Shown: one piece after another, positions 49,774 through 59,389 of the stretch | How the letters are laid out: each line of letters starts with the position of its first letter | How positions within the stretch are numbered: the stretch's first letter is position 1 | Assembly (NCBI GenBank): GCA_025464995.1 | Contig: JAODMO010000011.1 | Location: 1 to 64,000, forward strand | Direction: 5' to 3' | Origin: Microbacteriaceae bacterium | Lineage (GTDB): Bacteria; Actinomycetota; Actinomycetes; Actinomycetales; Microbacteriaceae | DNA: 64,000 bases | Notes under the pieces: generated by a model | The model's database searches: none | Told to the model about the DNA's origin: nothing | Seen by the model: only the letters and a program-made list of their open reading frames with translations | Made by a program: the position numbers and the translations under genes

Positions 49774-51030
49774 TCACGCCGCGGCGGCGCCGACCTTCTT
49801 CGGTTCGCGGGCCGCGCCGCTCGCGAGGCCCGCGGCGACGACGAGCACGAGCACCACGAGCAGCGCGCGGAGGATGCCGAAGTGCTCGCCGAGCACGCCG
49901 ATGAGCGGCGGACCGACGAGGAACGCGCAATAGCCGATCGTCGCGACGGCGCTCACTCGCGCGGCGGCCGTGCGCGGATCGTCCGCGGCGGCAGACATCC
50001 CGACCGGGAAGCCGAGTGCCGAGCCGAGCCCCCACAGCACGATGCCGACCACGGCGATGCTGGCGCTCGGTCCGAAGATGACGATGAGCAGGCCCACGAC
50101 CGCGAGCGCGGCCGAGCCGCGCAGCACGGGCACGCGCCCGAACCTGTCGAGCAGCAGAACGCCGCAGAGGCGGCCGACGGTCATCGCGGTGACGAAGATG
50201 CCGAACATGAGGGCTCCGCCGGAGTTGTCGAGACCGTGGCCGTCGACCATCGCGAGCGTCAGCCAGTCGTTGGCCGAGCCCTCCGCGAAGGCCATGCCCA
50301 GCACGATGACGCCGATGAGCAGGGTGCGCGGGTCGCGCCAGATGCTGAGGCGTCCGCGCCAGCTCTTGGAGTGGTCGTCGTCGGCGACGGGGTCGTCACC
50401 CTCGGCGACGCCGTGCTCCGACTGGACATAGCGAACGGCGAAGATGCCGGTCACCATGATGACGAGCGCGATGAACCCGATGTGGATGGCGATGGGCACG
50501 GCGAGCAGTTCGGCGAGAGCACCGAGCCCCGCCCCGGCGATCGTGCCGAAGCTGAAGAACGCGTGGTAGATCGGCATGATGTTGCGTCCGAGGGCGCGCT
50601 CGTTGGCGGCGCCGGAGACGTTCATCGCCACGTCGCAGGTGCTGAAGCAGGCGCCGAAGACCGCGAGGCCGATGAAGATCACCGGGAAGCTGGGGCCGAC
50701 GGTGGCCGCGACGCCGGCGAGGGCGAGGCCAACGGGAGCGATGCTGAACGCCAACCGCATGGTCCGTGCCGCCCCGAGCCGCGCGACGATGTGGCTGGAG
50801 GCGAGCAGGCCGAGGATCGACCCGAGCGCGAGCCCGAAGATGAGCACCCCCATCTCGAGCGTCGTCGCACCGAGCGCGTCGCGCGCGGCGGGCAGCCTGG
50901 CCACCCAGCTCGCGAGCGCGACGCCGCAGAGCGAGAAGATGACGAACATCGCGTTGCGCCAGGCCACGACCTGGGTGTGGGTGAGCCCGCCGGGGTAAGT
51001 GGCGGGTCGGGCGGGCGACGAGGGTGACAT
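49774..51030 (-). CDS. MFS transporter
   Basis: The 418-residue protein has about 12 TM helices with a central charged loop (GVAEGDDPVADDDHSKSW). It resembles FucP- or YbjJ-like major facilitators (AMNVSGAANERALGRNIMPIYHAFFSFG). A sugar or nucleoside is possible. It diverges from the LacI regulator and shares a 30-bp palindrome with it, so sugar-linked control is likely. Confidence 0.85.
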   Translation of the reverse strand: MSPSSPARPATYPGGLTHTQVVAWRNAMFVIFSLCGVALASWVARLPAARDALGATTLEMGVLIFGLALGSILGLLASSHIVARLGAARTMRLAFSIAPVGLALAGVAATVGPSFPVIFIGLAVFGACFSTCDVAMNVSGAANERALGRNIMPIYHAFFSFGTIAGAGLGALAELLAVPIAIHIGFIALVIMVTGIFAVRYVQSEHGVAEGDDPVADDDHSKSWRGRLSIWRDPRTLLIGVIVLGMAFAEGSANDWLTLAMVDGHGLDNSGGALMFGIFVTAMTVGRLCGVLLLDRFGRVPVLRGSAALAVVGLLIVIFGPSASIAVVGIVLWGLGSALGFPVGMSAAADDPRTAAARVSAVATIGYCAFLVGPPLIGVLGEHFGILRALLVVLVLVVAAGLASGAAREPKKVGAAAA

Positions 51031-51055
51031 GTGAATTCCGTGAGCGTCGAGGGAG

Positions 51056-51085
51056 GTCGAATCGATTCGATCGAATCGATTCGAC
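51056..51085. promoter_or_regulatory. 30-bp perfect palindrome made of two tandem LacI-type operators
   Basis: TCGAATCGATTCGA occurs twice back to back (51057-51070 and 51071-51084). Each copy is a palindrome, and with a flanking G and C the whole 30 bp is also perfect. It lies 25 bases from the MFS start and 14 from the lacI ATG. The LacI-like protein likely binds it and controls both genes. Confidence 0.75.
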
Positions 51086-51099
51086 TAAGCTACCAACCC

Positions 51100-52191
51100 A
51101 TGGGAGCCGAGGCAACTGTCAAACGCGCGAATCTCGCCGCCGTGGCGGCGCTCGCTGGCGTCTCGGCGTCCACCGCCTCCCTCGCCTTCAGCGGAGCCGG
51201 ACCGGTGTCTGACGCGACGCGGGCCCGCGTGCTCGCGGCCGCCGCGACGCTCGACTACGCCGGACCAGACCCGCGGGCGCAGTCACTGCGCCGCGGCCGC
51301 TCCGGCATCGTCGGCGTCGTCATCGAAGACCGGCTGAGAGACGCCTTCCGCGACCCGATGAACATCGCGATGCTCGACGGCATCGCCGACGTCACCGGCA
51401 GCGCGGGCCTCGCACTCCTCCTCCTCACCGATACCGGCGGTTCGGGCGACATCGCGGTCGCGCCGATGGACGCGGTCGTGCTCATCGGGTGCAGCACGCG
51501 CCTCGACCACTCCGTCGTGACACTCCGGCAACGGGGCATCCCCATCGTCGCAATCGAGGCGGCCCACATGGATGGTGTCGTGCCGATCGACCTCGACAAC
51601 CGCGAGGCCACGCGGCGGGGCGCCGAGCACCTGCGCGAGCTCGGGCACGAGCGCGTGGCGATCGTGGCGCTGCCGCTTGCGCCCGACCACGCCCGCGGAG
51701 CGCTGACCCCCGAGCGCGAGTTCTCGAGTTCGGCGTTCACGGCGACCCAACGCATCCTCGGCGCGCGTGACGTCTATCCCGGGGCGGTCGGCGTCGTCGC
51801 GGCGGGCAGCCTCATCGAGGAGGGCGAGATCGCCGGGCGCGAGTTGCTCGCGCTCGAGACGCCGCCGACCGCCATCATCGCCCAGAGCGACCTGCTCGCG
51901 GTCGGCATCATCCGTGCCGCGGAGGAACTCGGCCTGAGCGTGCCCGGCGATGTGAGCGTGCTCGGCTTCGACGGCGCGCGCGTCGAGGCCTACGACCTGA
52001 CCACCCTCGCGCAGCCCGCGGTCGAGAAGGGTCGCGCCGCCGGACGCGCCATCCTCGCGAGCCTCGCCGGTGAGCAGCCGGAGCCGGCCGCATTCACGAG
52101 CGAGCTGCACGTCGGCGCGACGACGGGGCGGCCGGTCGGACCGGGCGCGGCCTCCGGGGGGGTCGCAGAGAAAGGAACATCGCGATCCTGA
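51100..52191 (+). CDS. LacI family regulator
   Basis: The 363-residue protein starts at ATG 51100. It has a LacI helix-turn-helix (NLAAVAALAGVSASTASLAFSGAGPVSDATRARVLAAA), a hinge helix near LDYAGPDPRAQSLRRG, and a periplasmic-binding-like core. The usual first helix (TIxDVA) is slightly changed. It probably represses itself and the divergent MFS gene; the inducer is unknown. Confidence 0.87.
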   Translation: MGAEATVKRANLAAVAALAGVSASTASLAFSGAGPVSDATRARVLAAAATLDYAGPDPRAQSLRRGRSGIVGVVIEDRLRDAFRDPMNIAMLDGIADVTGSAGLALLLLTDTGGSGDIAVAPMDAVVLIGCSTRLDHSVVTLRQRGIPIVAIEAAHMDGVVPIDLDNREATRRGAEHLRELGHERVAIVALPLAPDHARGALTPEREFSSSAFTATQRILGARDVYPGAVGVVAAGSLIEEGEIAGRELLALETPPTAIIAQSDLLAVGIIRAAEELGLSVPGDVSVLGFDGARVEAYDLTTLAQPAVEKGRAAGRAILASLAGEQPEPAAFTSELHVGATTGRPVGPGAASGGVAEKGTSRS

Positions 52192-52419
52192 CTCCGGGAG
52201 AGCACCCGTGGGCGACAGGAGGCCACCATGGTCATTCTCGGCACGATCGTCGGCGCTCGGCAGACTACAGCGAGCGGATCGAACCGACCGGTCAGCAGAG
52301 CGACGGCCACAACTCCGCGAGAGCCGCAACTGCAGCCACCGCTGTCGGCCGCATCCCCTTCGGTTGCATCTGACCGGTCATCGCGAGACGGCGCCGCCGG
52401 CAGCGTCGGGGAGGAGATC

Positions 52420-53733
52420 TCAGCCGGTTCCCGTCACGATCCAGCGCCCGCCGTGGGCGCGCAGGCCGAGAGTGACGGCCCGCGCCCCGATGTAGCCCAG
52501 ACCGAATGCCACCCACAGCCACGCGACGCCCTCCGCGCCGCGAAGCGGGGAGACGGCCCAGAGCAGCGGCACGTACACGGCGAGGTTCACGACGCCGGTG
52601 AGCGCGAGATACCTGGCGTCGCCCGCCCCGATGAGCACACCATCGAGCACGAAGACGTACCCGGCGAGCGGGATGCCCACCGCCATGACGAGCAGCACCA
52701 GGGTCAGGGAGCTGCGGATGGCGGCATCCGAGGTGAACACGAAGGGCAGCACCGGCGACAGGGCGGCGATCGCGACTCCGAGCAGGGCGCCACCGGCGAC
52801 GCCGAAGAACAGCAGCCGGCGGGTGATCGCGCGCACGCGCGGCACGTCGGACGCCCCGAGGCCGTGGCCGATCATCGCCTGCCCGGCGATGGCGAGCGCG
52901 TCGAGCACGAAGGCGAGCGTCGAGAAGATGGTGAGCGCGATCTGGAGGGTGGCCAGCTCGCCGGTTCCCAGTGCCGTGCCGACGAATACGGTGGCGAGCA
53001 TGGCGACGCGCAGCGATGCGGTGCGCAGGAGCAGCCACGCTCCGGAGCGCAACGAGGCGCCTATTCCCGAGACGTGCGGAGTGACCGTGGCACCCGAAGC
53101 ACGGGCCGCGCGCACGATGACGACGAGGTAGACCGCAGCCATGCCCCAGCTCGCGACGACGGTTCCGATCGCCGAGCCCGCGATGCCCCAGCCGAAGCCG
53201 TAGATGAACACCGCGTTGAGCACGGCGTTGGTGCCGAAGCCGGCCGCGGCTACGACGAGCGGCGTCTTCGTGTCCTGCAGCCCACGCAGCAGCCCGCTGG
53301 CGGCGAGGGTGAGCAACAGCGCGGGGATGCCCCACAGCGAGATGGAGAGATAAGTGTGGGCCGCCGCCGCGACGGTCGGCTCCGCGCCGAACAGCGAGAC
53401 GAGCCATCCGCTCGCCGGCACGCCGACCGCCACGAGGAGAATGCCGATGCCGAGCGCGAGCCAGATGCCGTCGATGCCCGCGCGCACGGCGCCCGCCGTG
53501 TCGCCCGCGCCCAGTCGCCGGGCGACGAGCGGCGTCGTCGAGTAGGCGAGGAAGACGAGCAGCCCGACGATGGTCTGGATGACGGCACTCGCGATGCCGA
53601 GACCGGCGAGCGGCACCGCCCCGAGGTGTCCCACGAGCGCCGTGTCGGTCAGCAGAAAGAGCGGCTCGGCGACGAGTGCGCCGAGCGCGGGCAGGGCGAG
53701 ACGGCGGATGTCGCGGTCGAGGGCCAGGGTCAC
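52420..53733 (-). CDS. MATE family efflux transporter
   Basis: The 437-residue protein has 12 TM helices and two related halves typical of MATE (DinF-like): LALPALGALVAEPLFLLTDTALVGHLG and LDALAIAGQAMIGHGLGA. It exports drugs or metabolites using Na+ or H+. GTG 53733 is adopted but its GGAGG site is very close; GTG 53757 with GGAG four bases away is a good alternative. It diverges from the M13 peptidase. Confidence 0.88.
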   Translation of the reverse strand: MTLALDRDIRRLALPALGALVAEPLFLLTDTALVGHLGAVPLAGLGIASAVIQTIVGLLVFLAYSTTPLVARRLGAGDTAGAVRAGIDGIWLALGIGILLVAVGVPASGWLVSLFGAEPTVAAAAHTYLSISLWGIPALLLTLAASGLLRGLQDTKTPLVVAAAGFGTNAVLNAVFIYGFGWGIAGSAIGTVVASWGMAAVYLVVIVRAARASGATVTPHVSGIGASLRSGAWLLLRTASLRVAMLATVFVGTALGTGELATLQIALTIFSTLAFVLDALAIAGQAMIGHGLGASDVPRVRAITRRLLFFGVAGGALLGVAIAALSPVLPFVFTSDAAIRSSLTLVLLVMAVGIPLAGYVFVLDGVLIGAGDARYLALTGVVNLAVYVPLLWAVSPLRGAEGVAWLWVAFGLGYIGARAVTLGLRAHGGRWIVTGTG

Positions 53734-53788
53734 CCCTCCAGTGTGCGGCAACGCCACCAGCTCCACCGCGCGCCAATAGGGTGGACAC

Positions 53789-55786
53789 ATGACCGCCGAA
53801 AAGCTCCCAGCCGGAATCCGCATCGACGAACTGGACCCGGCGGTGCGTCCGCAAGACGACCTGTTCCGCCACGTCAACGGAAAGTGGATCGCCCGCACGG
53901 AGATTCCGAGCGACAAGGCGCGCTACGGCTCGTTCTACGTGCTCGCCGAGGAGGCGGAGAAGGCGGTGCGCGACATCATCGTCGAGGCGCAGTCGGCCGA
54001 ACCCGGCACCGAGCCGCGCAAGATCGGCGATCTCTACGCGAGCTTCCTCGACGAGGAGCGCATCCGGGAACTCGGGGCGACGCCGCTCGAGCCCCTCCTC
54101 GCCGAGGTCGACGCCGTCGGATCCATCGCCGATCTCCTCGACACTCTCGGTCGTCTCGAACGACGCGGCATGAGCGGCTTCTCGCAGCTCTTCGTCGACA
54201 ACGACCCGGGCAACCCAGAGCGCTACCTCGTCTTCGTCGAGCAGGCCGGAATCGGCCTTCCCGACGAGTCGTACTACCGCGAGGAGAAGTTCGCCGAGGT
54301 GCGCACCGCCTACGTCGCCTTCATCACGCGGATGTTGGCGCTCGCCGGCCGCGACGGGGAGGGTCACCGCAGCGCGGCGGCCGCAGCATCCCGCATCTTC
54401 GCCCTGGAGACCGACATCGCCGGCCACCACTGGGACAACGTGAAGAGCCGCGACAGCGAGGCCACCTACAACCCGATGCCGTGGACCGACGCCCGCGCGC
54501 TCGCGTCCGTCGAGGAGATCGTCGACGGAGCCGACCTCGACATCTGGAAGGGCGGCCTTGATGTTCCGGCCGGCTCTCTGGACGAGGTCGTCGTCCGCCA
54601 GCCGAGCTTCGTCACCGGACTCGCGCGCCTTCTGGCCTCCGACCGGCTCGAGAGCTGGATCGACTGGCTCGCGTGGCAGGTCGTCCGCTCGAACGCCGCC
54701 TACCTGAGCGACGAGTTCGTCGAGGCCAACTTCGACTTCTACGGTAAGACCCTCACCGGAACGCCCGAGCTGCGTGCCCGCTGGAAGCGCGGAGTCTCGC
54801 TCGTGGAGGGCTCGCTCGGAGAAGCGGTCGGTCGCGTCTACGTCGAGCGGCACTTCCCCGAGGAGGCGAAGGCCAGCATGGACGTGCTGGTCGCCAACCT
54901 CGTCGAGGCGTACCGCCAGAGCATCACCGGCCTCGCCTGGATGAGCGAGGCGACCCGCGTGCGCGCGCTCGAGAAGCTTGACAAGTTCACGCCGAAGATC
55001 GGCTACCCCGTGAAGTGGCGTGACTACTCGTCGCTGCAGATCGACGCCGGCGACCTGCTCGGCAACGTGCGCGCGACCAACGAGTTCGAGTTCCGGCGCG
55101 AGCTCGGCAAGATCGGCCAGCCGCTCGACCGCGACGAGTGGTTCATGACGCCACAGACGATCAACGCGTACTACAACCCGGGATTCAACGAGATCGTGTT
55201 CCCAGCCGCCATCCTGCAGTATCCGTTCTTCGACGAGAAGCGGGATGCCGCGGCGAACTACGGTGCCATCGGCGCGGTGATCGGGCACGAGATCGGGCAC
55301 GGCTTCGACGACCAGGGTTCGAAGTACGACGGCGACGGGCGTCTCACCGACTGGTGGACCGAAGACGACAAGGTCGCCTTCGACAAGCTCACGGCGTCGC
55401 TCATCGCGCAGTACGACGCCCTGGCTCCGGCCCAGGCGCCCGACCACCACGTCAACGGAGCGCTCACCATCGGTGAGAACATCGGCGACCTCGGCGGGCT
55501 GAGCATCGCGTGGAAGGCGTACCTGATCTCGCTCGGGGGCGAAGAGCCACCCGTGATCGAGCAGCTGACGGGCGCCGAGCGCTTCTTCCTGTCGTGGGCC
55601 CAGGCCTGGCAGATCAAGGCCCGTGACGAAGAGGTGATCCGCCTCATCGCGATCGATCCTCATTCGCCGAACGAGTTCCGCTGCAATCAGATTGTGCGTA
55701 ACATTGATGACTTCTACGCAACTTTCGGGGTCACGCCCACGGACGCGCTCTGGCTCGACCCGACTGAACGAGTCACCATCTGGTGA
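53789..55786 (+). CDS. M13 family metallopeptidase (PepO-like)
   Basis: The 665-residue protein is a neprilysin-type oligopeptidase. Zinc ligands H500 and H504 are in GHEIGHGFDDQG (with catalytic E501), and E563 is in GENIGDLGG. The substrate motif NAYYNPGFNEIVFPAAIL is present. No signal peptide is seen, so it acts in the cytoplasm, as do other actinobacterial PepO-like proteins. It is probably co-transcribed with the hydrolase 30 bases on. Confidence 0.92.
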   Translation: MTAEKLPAGIRIDELDPAVRPQDDLFRHVNGKWIARTEIPSDKARYGSFYVLAEEAEKAVRDIIVEAQSAEPGTEPRKIGDLYASFLDEERIRELGATPLEPLLAEVDAVGSIADLLDTLGRLERRGMSGFSQLFVDNDPGNPERYLVFVEQAGIGLPDESYYREEKFAEVRTAYVAFITRMLALAGRDGEGHRSAAAAASRIFALETDIAGHHWDNVKSRDSEATYNPMPWTDARALASVEEIVDGADLDIWKGGLDVPAGSLDEVVVRQPSFVTGLARLLASDRLESWIDWLAWQVVRSNAAYLSDEFVEANFDFYGKTLTGTPELRARWKRGVSLVEGSLGEAVGRVYVERHFPEEAKASMDVLVANLVEAYRQSITGLAWMSEATRVRALEKLDKFTPKIGYPVKWRDYSSLQIDAGDLLGNVRATNEFEFRRELGKIGQPLDRDEWFMTPQTINAYYNPGFNEIVFPAAILQYPFFDEKRDAAANYGAIGAVIGHEIGHGFDDQGSKYDGDGRLTDWWTEDDKVAFDKLTASLIAQYDALAPAQAPDHHVNGALTIGENIGDLGGLSIAWKAYLISLGGEEPPVIEQLTGAERFFLSWAQAWQIKARDEEVIRLIAIDPHSPNEFRCNQIVRNIDDFYATFGVTPTDALWLDPTERVTIW

Positions 55787-55816
55787 CGCTCTCTCGAGCG
55801 CACGGTAGAGGCACCT

Positions 55817-56725
55817 GTGACCGATTTGACCCGCACGAGGGAACGCTCCGATCGCGTGCGCACCACGGTACCCGGCAGGCACGTCAGCACACGCCGGGCG
55901 CCCAAGTTCGGCGGCACCTTCCGTGCTCTCGGACGCCTCGCCTACGAGGGCGCCCAGGTGTCGGCCAACGTGGTCGACCTGGGCTCGGGCGACACGCTGG
56001 TGTCGATCGACGACCGCATCGTGCTGCCGACGGCGAGCATCGGCAAGGTGCTGCTGCTCATCGAGGTTGCGGCTCGCCTGACGACGCGTGACGACTCCGG
56101 CTACGGCATCGTCGACAAGCCGCCCCTCGGTCTCGTCGGCCAGAGCGGGGTGTGGCAGCACATGCAGGCGCCGTCGCTTCCCGTCGTCGACCTCGCCATG
56201 CTCGTCGGTTCGTCGAGCGACAACCTTGCCATCAACCTCCTGCTCAATCGCGTCGGACTCGACTCCGTGCGAGCCCGCACGGAGGCACTCGGCCTGACTC
56301 GCACCGCGCTCCTCGACTACGCCCGCGACGCACGGGGCCCCGATGATGCGCCGCAGCTCTCGGTCGGATCGACCGCCGAGCTCGCCGCGCTGTTCTCCAT
56401 GCTCGCGCGGGAGGAGGCCGTCGACGCGGCCACCAGCCAGCGGGTGATGGGATGGCTGTCGCTCAACAGCGACCTGTCCATGGTTGCGAGCGCGTTCGGT
56501 CTCGACCCGCTGTCACACCGCGGCCCTGACCACTCCACCCTGCTCATCAACACGACGGGCTCTGACGCCGGCGTGCGCGCGGAGGCGGGCGCCCTCCGCG
56601 GGCGTCGCTCGGCGGTGGCCTACGCGGTCACGGTGCAGTTCGCCGACGACTCCCTCGCGCGGCGGCTCAGCGTGGTCGAGGCGATGCGTGCGATCGGCCA
56701 GGAGCTGCTGGAGCACGTGCACTGA
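55817..56725 (+). CDS. Class A beta-lactamase-like serine hydrolase
   Basis: The 302-residue protein has the SxxK nucleophile (TASIGK) and the SDN triad (SSSDNLAINLL). The KTG box is replaced near TTGSDAGVRAE. No signal peptide is seen, so it would stay in the cytoplasm, unusual for a penicillinase. An esterase-like role is possible. The Glu166-type omega loop is not obvious. Confidence 0.78.
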   Translation: MTDLTRTRERSDRVRTTVPGRHVSTRRAPKFGGTFRALGRLAYEGAQVSANVVDLGSGDTLVSIDDRIVLPTASIGKVLLLIEVAARLTTRDDSGYGIVDKPPLGLVGQSGVWQHMQAPSLPVVDLAMLVGSSSDNLAINLLLNRVGLDSVRARTEALGLTRTALLDYARDARGPDDAPQLSVGSTAELAALFSMLAREEAVDAATSQRVMGWLSLNSDLSMVASAFGLDPLSHRGPDHSTLLINTTGSDAGVRAEAGALRGRRSAVAYAVTVQFADDSLARRLSVVEAMRAIGQELLEHVH

Positions 56726-57053
56726 CGCGGGTTGTGGGCGGTGCCGACTGGCGCCACGGTCGATTTGCGACGTGCGCACCCTCCGCGGGCGGCGGGACAC
56801 GCGTTTCTCGCACATCCCGGCCGCCGGTCGAGGAGTCGCCCAGCGACCGTATCGAAATCAGCGTGCGTCGACGGATCAGCGGATCCCGCCCTGAGCGCGA
56901 CATCGCGCGGCCATTCGCGGCATATTGCACTTTCGGGGCCGCCTGAACAGCAATACGCCGCCAATCGGCGGTGCTGCGCAGTCGGGTGAGCCGCAGACGA
57001 GTGGTTTCGACAGCGGCCGCAGACGGCATTGCTCACCCAGCGGGCGGCACGGC
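56726..57053. other. Intergenic region without a clear gene
   Basis: No supported gene is seen in these 328 bases. A GCCGCC/GGCGGT hairpin near 56957-56972 may end transcription between the convergent serine hydrolase and hemA. No T-run follows it. Confidence 0.5.
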
Positions 57054-58316
57054 TCAGCCCGCGAGCGACTCGTCACCCGCGACGGGCGCCGCGATGACCG
57101 CCGCCGCGGGGGCGATGCCGTAGAGCGCGTCGAGCGCGGCGACGAACTCGTCGGCACGGCCCTCGCGGGCGAGTTCCCGGGCGCGAACGGACGGCCCGTG
57201 CAGCAGCACCCCGGCGAGGTGGCGCAGCGCGGCGACGGTGTCGGCGCTGTCGGCCGTGCCGGCGCGGCGTTCCGCCCGTTCGATCTCCGCGTCGAGCACA
57301 TCGAAGATGTGGCTGCGCAACGCGACGATCGCCGGCTCGATCGTCGCGGCGGTGGTGAACGACGCGGCGGCCGATCCGACGAGGGCGCGGGCGTCCGCGG
57401 AGGCGGTGAGTGCCTCGATCGGTGCGTGCCTGCTGATGAGTTCGAGGTCGAGCAGCTCGACGCCCGGCATGGTGGCAACCGACGGGTCGACGTTGCGCGG
57501 CATTCCGAGGTCGATCACGAGGCGGCGCTTGTCGTTGGTGACGTCGGCGGGGGAGATGGCCATTGTCGCGGTGCAGGTGAGCACGACATCCGATTCGGCG
57601 ATCGCAGACGAGAGGGATGTCTCCCACCCGATGTCGTACTTGGCTGCGAACTTGGCGGCACGGCCCGACGGGGAGAACACGCGAACGTCGGTGACGCCGC
57701 GGTCGCGCAGCGCGCCGAGGGTGGTGGCGGCGTACTGTCCCGTGCCGACGAGCAGCACGCGCGCCTGGCTCCAGTCGGTGATGCGGCTCGAGGCGAGCTC
57801 GAGGGCGAGACGCACGAGCGACCGGCCCGCGCCACCGAGAGCGGTGCGGTTCTTCACGTCGCGTGAGGTGTGCGCCGCGGTCTGGAAGAGCCTGTCGAGT
57901 CCCGACGAGGTCGTGCCCGACTGCCGGGCGGCGTCGAGCGCGCGGCCGACCTGCCCCGAGATCTCGTCTTCCCCGACGACGACCGACTCGAGACCGGATG
58001 TGACGGAGAAGAGGTGTGCGGCGACATCGTCGCCCGTGATGACCTTGACCGAACGCCGCAGCTCCTCCGACTGCACCCCGCTCGCCGCGCTCATGGTGTC
58101 GATCGTCGACTGCACGGCGACGGCCGTCGCCCCGGTGAGCGGCTCGTCGATGTCGAGGTACGCCTCGAAGCGGTTGCAGGTCGCGAGCACGACGGCCCCG
58201 TTGACGAACGCGCTGCCGGAGACGAGCGTGGATGCCGCCGCGGGTGCACCGATAGACAGCTTCTCGAGGAGGTCGAAGCTGGCATTGTGATGGTTCGCGG
58301 TCAGACAGAGGAGCAC
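57054..58316 (-). CDS. hemA: Glutamyl-tRNA reductase
   Basis: The 420-residue enzyme reduces glutamyl-tRNA to glutamate-1-semialdehyde, the first step of heme synthesis. It starts at GTG 58316. The catalytic Cys is in [22 protein letters not shown] and the NADPH motif [16 protein letters not shown] are intact, and the C-terminus holds the dimer helix. It diverges from hemE with only 17 bases between starts. Confidence 0.93.
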   Translation of the reverse strand: MLLCLTANHHNASFDLLEKLSIGAPAAASTLVSGSAFVNGAVVLATCNRFEAYLDIDEPLTGATAVAVQSTIDTMSAASGVQSEELRRSVKVITGDDVAAHLFSVTSGLESVVVGEDEISGQVGRALDAARQSGTTSSGLDRLFQTAAHTSRDVKNRTALGGAGRSLVRLALELASSRITDWSQARVLLVGTGQYAATTLGALRDRGVTDVRVFSPSGRAAKFAAKYDIGWETSLSSAIAESDVVLTCTATMAISPADVTNDKRRLVIDLGMPRNVDPSVATMPGVELLDLELISRHAPIEALTASADARALVGSAAASFTTAATIEPAIVALRSHIFDVLDAEIERAERRAGTADSADTVAALRHLAGVLLHGPSVRARELAREGRADEFVAALDALYGIAPAAAVIAAPVAGDESLAG

Positions 58317-58333
58317 AATCTAATGTTAACTCC

Positions 58334-59389
58334 GTGACCCTGCCTGATAACCACCCGCTCGTCGACGGTCGAACCGCCGACGCCCCACTCATCCGCGCCT
58401 ACCGGGGCGAGCGCCAGGCGACGCCGCCCGTCTGGTTCATGCGCCAGGCCGGTCGCTCCCTGCCGGAATACCGGGAACTCCGCGTCGGACACGCGATGCT
58501 CGACGCCTGCCTGACCCCCGAACTGTCGAGCGAGATCACTCTCCAACCCGTGCGACGCCACAATGTCGACGCCGCGATCTTCTTCAGCGACATCGTGATT
58601 CCCATCAAACTCGCAGGCGTCGCGGTCGAGATCGTGCCCGGTCGAGGCCCCGTGCTCGACCATCCCATCAGGACGGTGTCGGATGTCGCGGCGCTGCGTC
58701 CGATCGAACCCGAGGCCCTTGCGCCCATCGTCGAGGGAGTACAGCGCACCGTCGCCCAGCTCGGCTCCACGCCGCTCATCGGCTTCGCCGGTGCGCCGTT
58801 CACGCTTGCGTCGTACCTGATCGAGGGCGGACCGTCGAAAGACCAGCTGCGCACCCGCACCATGATGTACACCGAGCCGCACGCCTGGGCGACGCTGCTC
58901 AACTGGTGCGCCGACGTCAGCGGTGCCTTCCTCAAGGCGCAGGTGCTCGCCGGTGCGTCCGCGGTGCAGCTCTTCGACTCGTGGGTGGGGTCGCTCAGCG
59001 AGCAGCAGTACGTGCGCCGGGTCGCCCCGCACTCCAAGCGGGCCCTCTCCGCCCTCCGCGGCTTCGACGTGCCGAAGGTGCACTTCGGTGTCGGCAGTGG
59101 CGAGGTGCTCGCCGCGATGCACGGCATCGGCGCTGACGTCATGGGTGTCGACTGGCGCATCCCGCTCGACGAGGCCAACCGCCGACTCGGCGGCACGGTG
59201 CCTCTGCAGGGCAACCTCGACCCCGCCCTGCTGGGTGCGCCCGCGCGCATCCTCGCCGCCCACGTCGACGACGTGATCGACCGCGGCCGCGCGGCGCCGG
59301 CACACGTGCTCAACCTCGGCCACGGCGTTCCGCCCGACACCGATCCCGACGTGCTCACGCGCATCGTCGAGCAGGTCCACGCCGGATGA
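58334..59389 (+). CDS. hemE: Uroporphyrinogen decarboxylase
   Basis: The 351-residue enzyme makes coproporphyrinogen III. It has the start motif PPVWFMRQAGRSLPEYRELR, FFSDIVIPIKLAGV, GFAGAPFTLASYLIEGG and NLGHGVPPDTDP. The substrate-binding Asp and Tyr are in place. GTG 58334 has no ribosome site, so it is probably leaderless. Its stop overlaps the hemY ATG by 4 bases. Confidence 0.95.
   Translation: MTLPDNHPLVDGRTADAPLIRAYRGERQATPPVWFMRQAGRSLPEYRELRVGHAMLDACLTPELSSEITLQPVRRHNVDAAIFFSDIVIPIKLAGVAVEIVPGRGPVLDHPIRTVSDVAALRPIEPEALAPIVEGVQRTVAQLGSTPLIGFAGAPFTLASYLIEGGPSKDQLRTRTMMYTEPHAWATLLNWCADVSGAFLKAQVLAGASAVQLFDSWVGSLSEQQYVRRVAPHSKRALSALRGFDVPKVHFGVGSGEVLAAMHGIGADVMGVDWRIPLDEANRRLGGTVPLQGNLDPALLGAPARILAAHVDDVIDRGRAAPAHVLNLGHGVPPDTDPDVLTRIVEQVHAG

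Noticed and set aside
52292-56161. Very long open frame (over 1,200 codons) on the minus strand across the M13 peptidase
   Set aside because: It is the antisense shadow of the high-GC peptidase and MATE genes. Its sequence is low-complexity Arg/Asp/Val-rich and has no domains.
56951-56975. GCCGCC hairpin as a strong terminator
   Set aside because: The stem is short and no T-run follows. It is only mentioned as possible structure in the intergenic entry.
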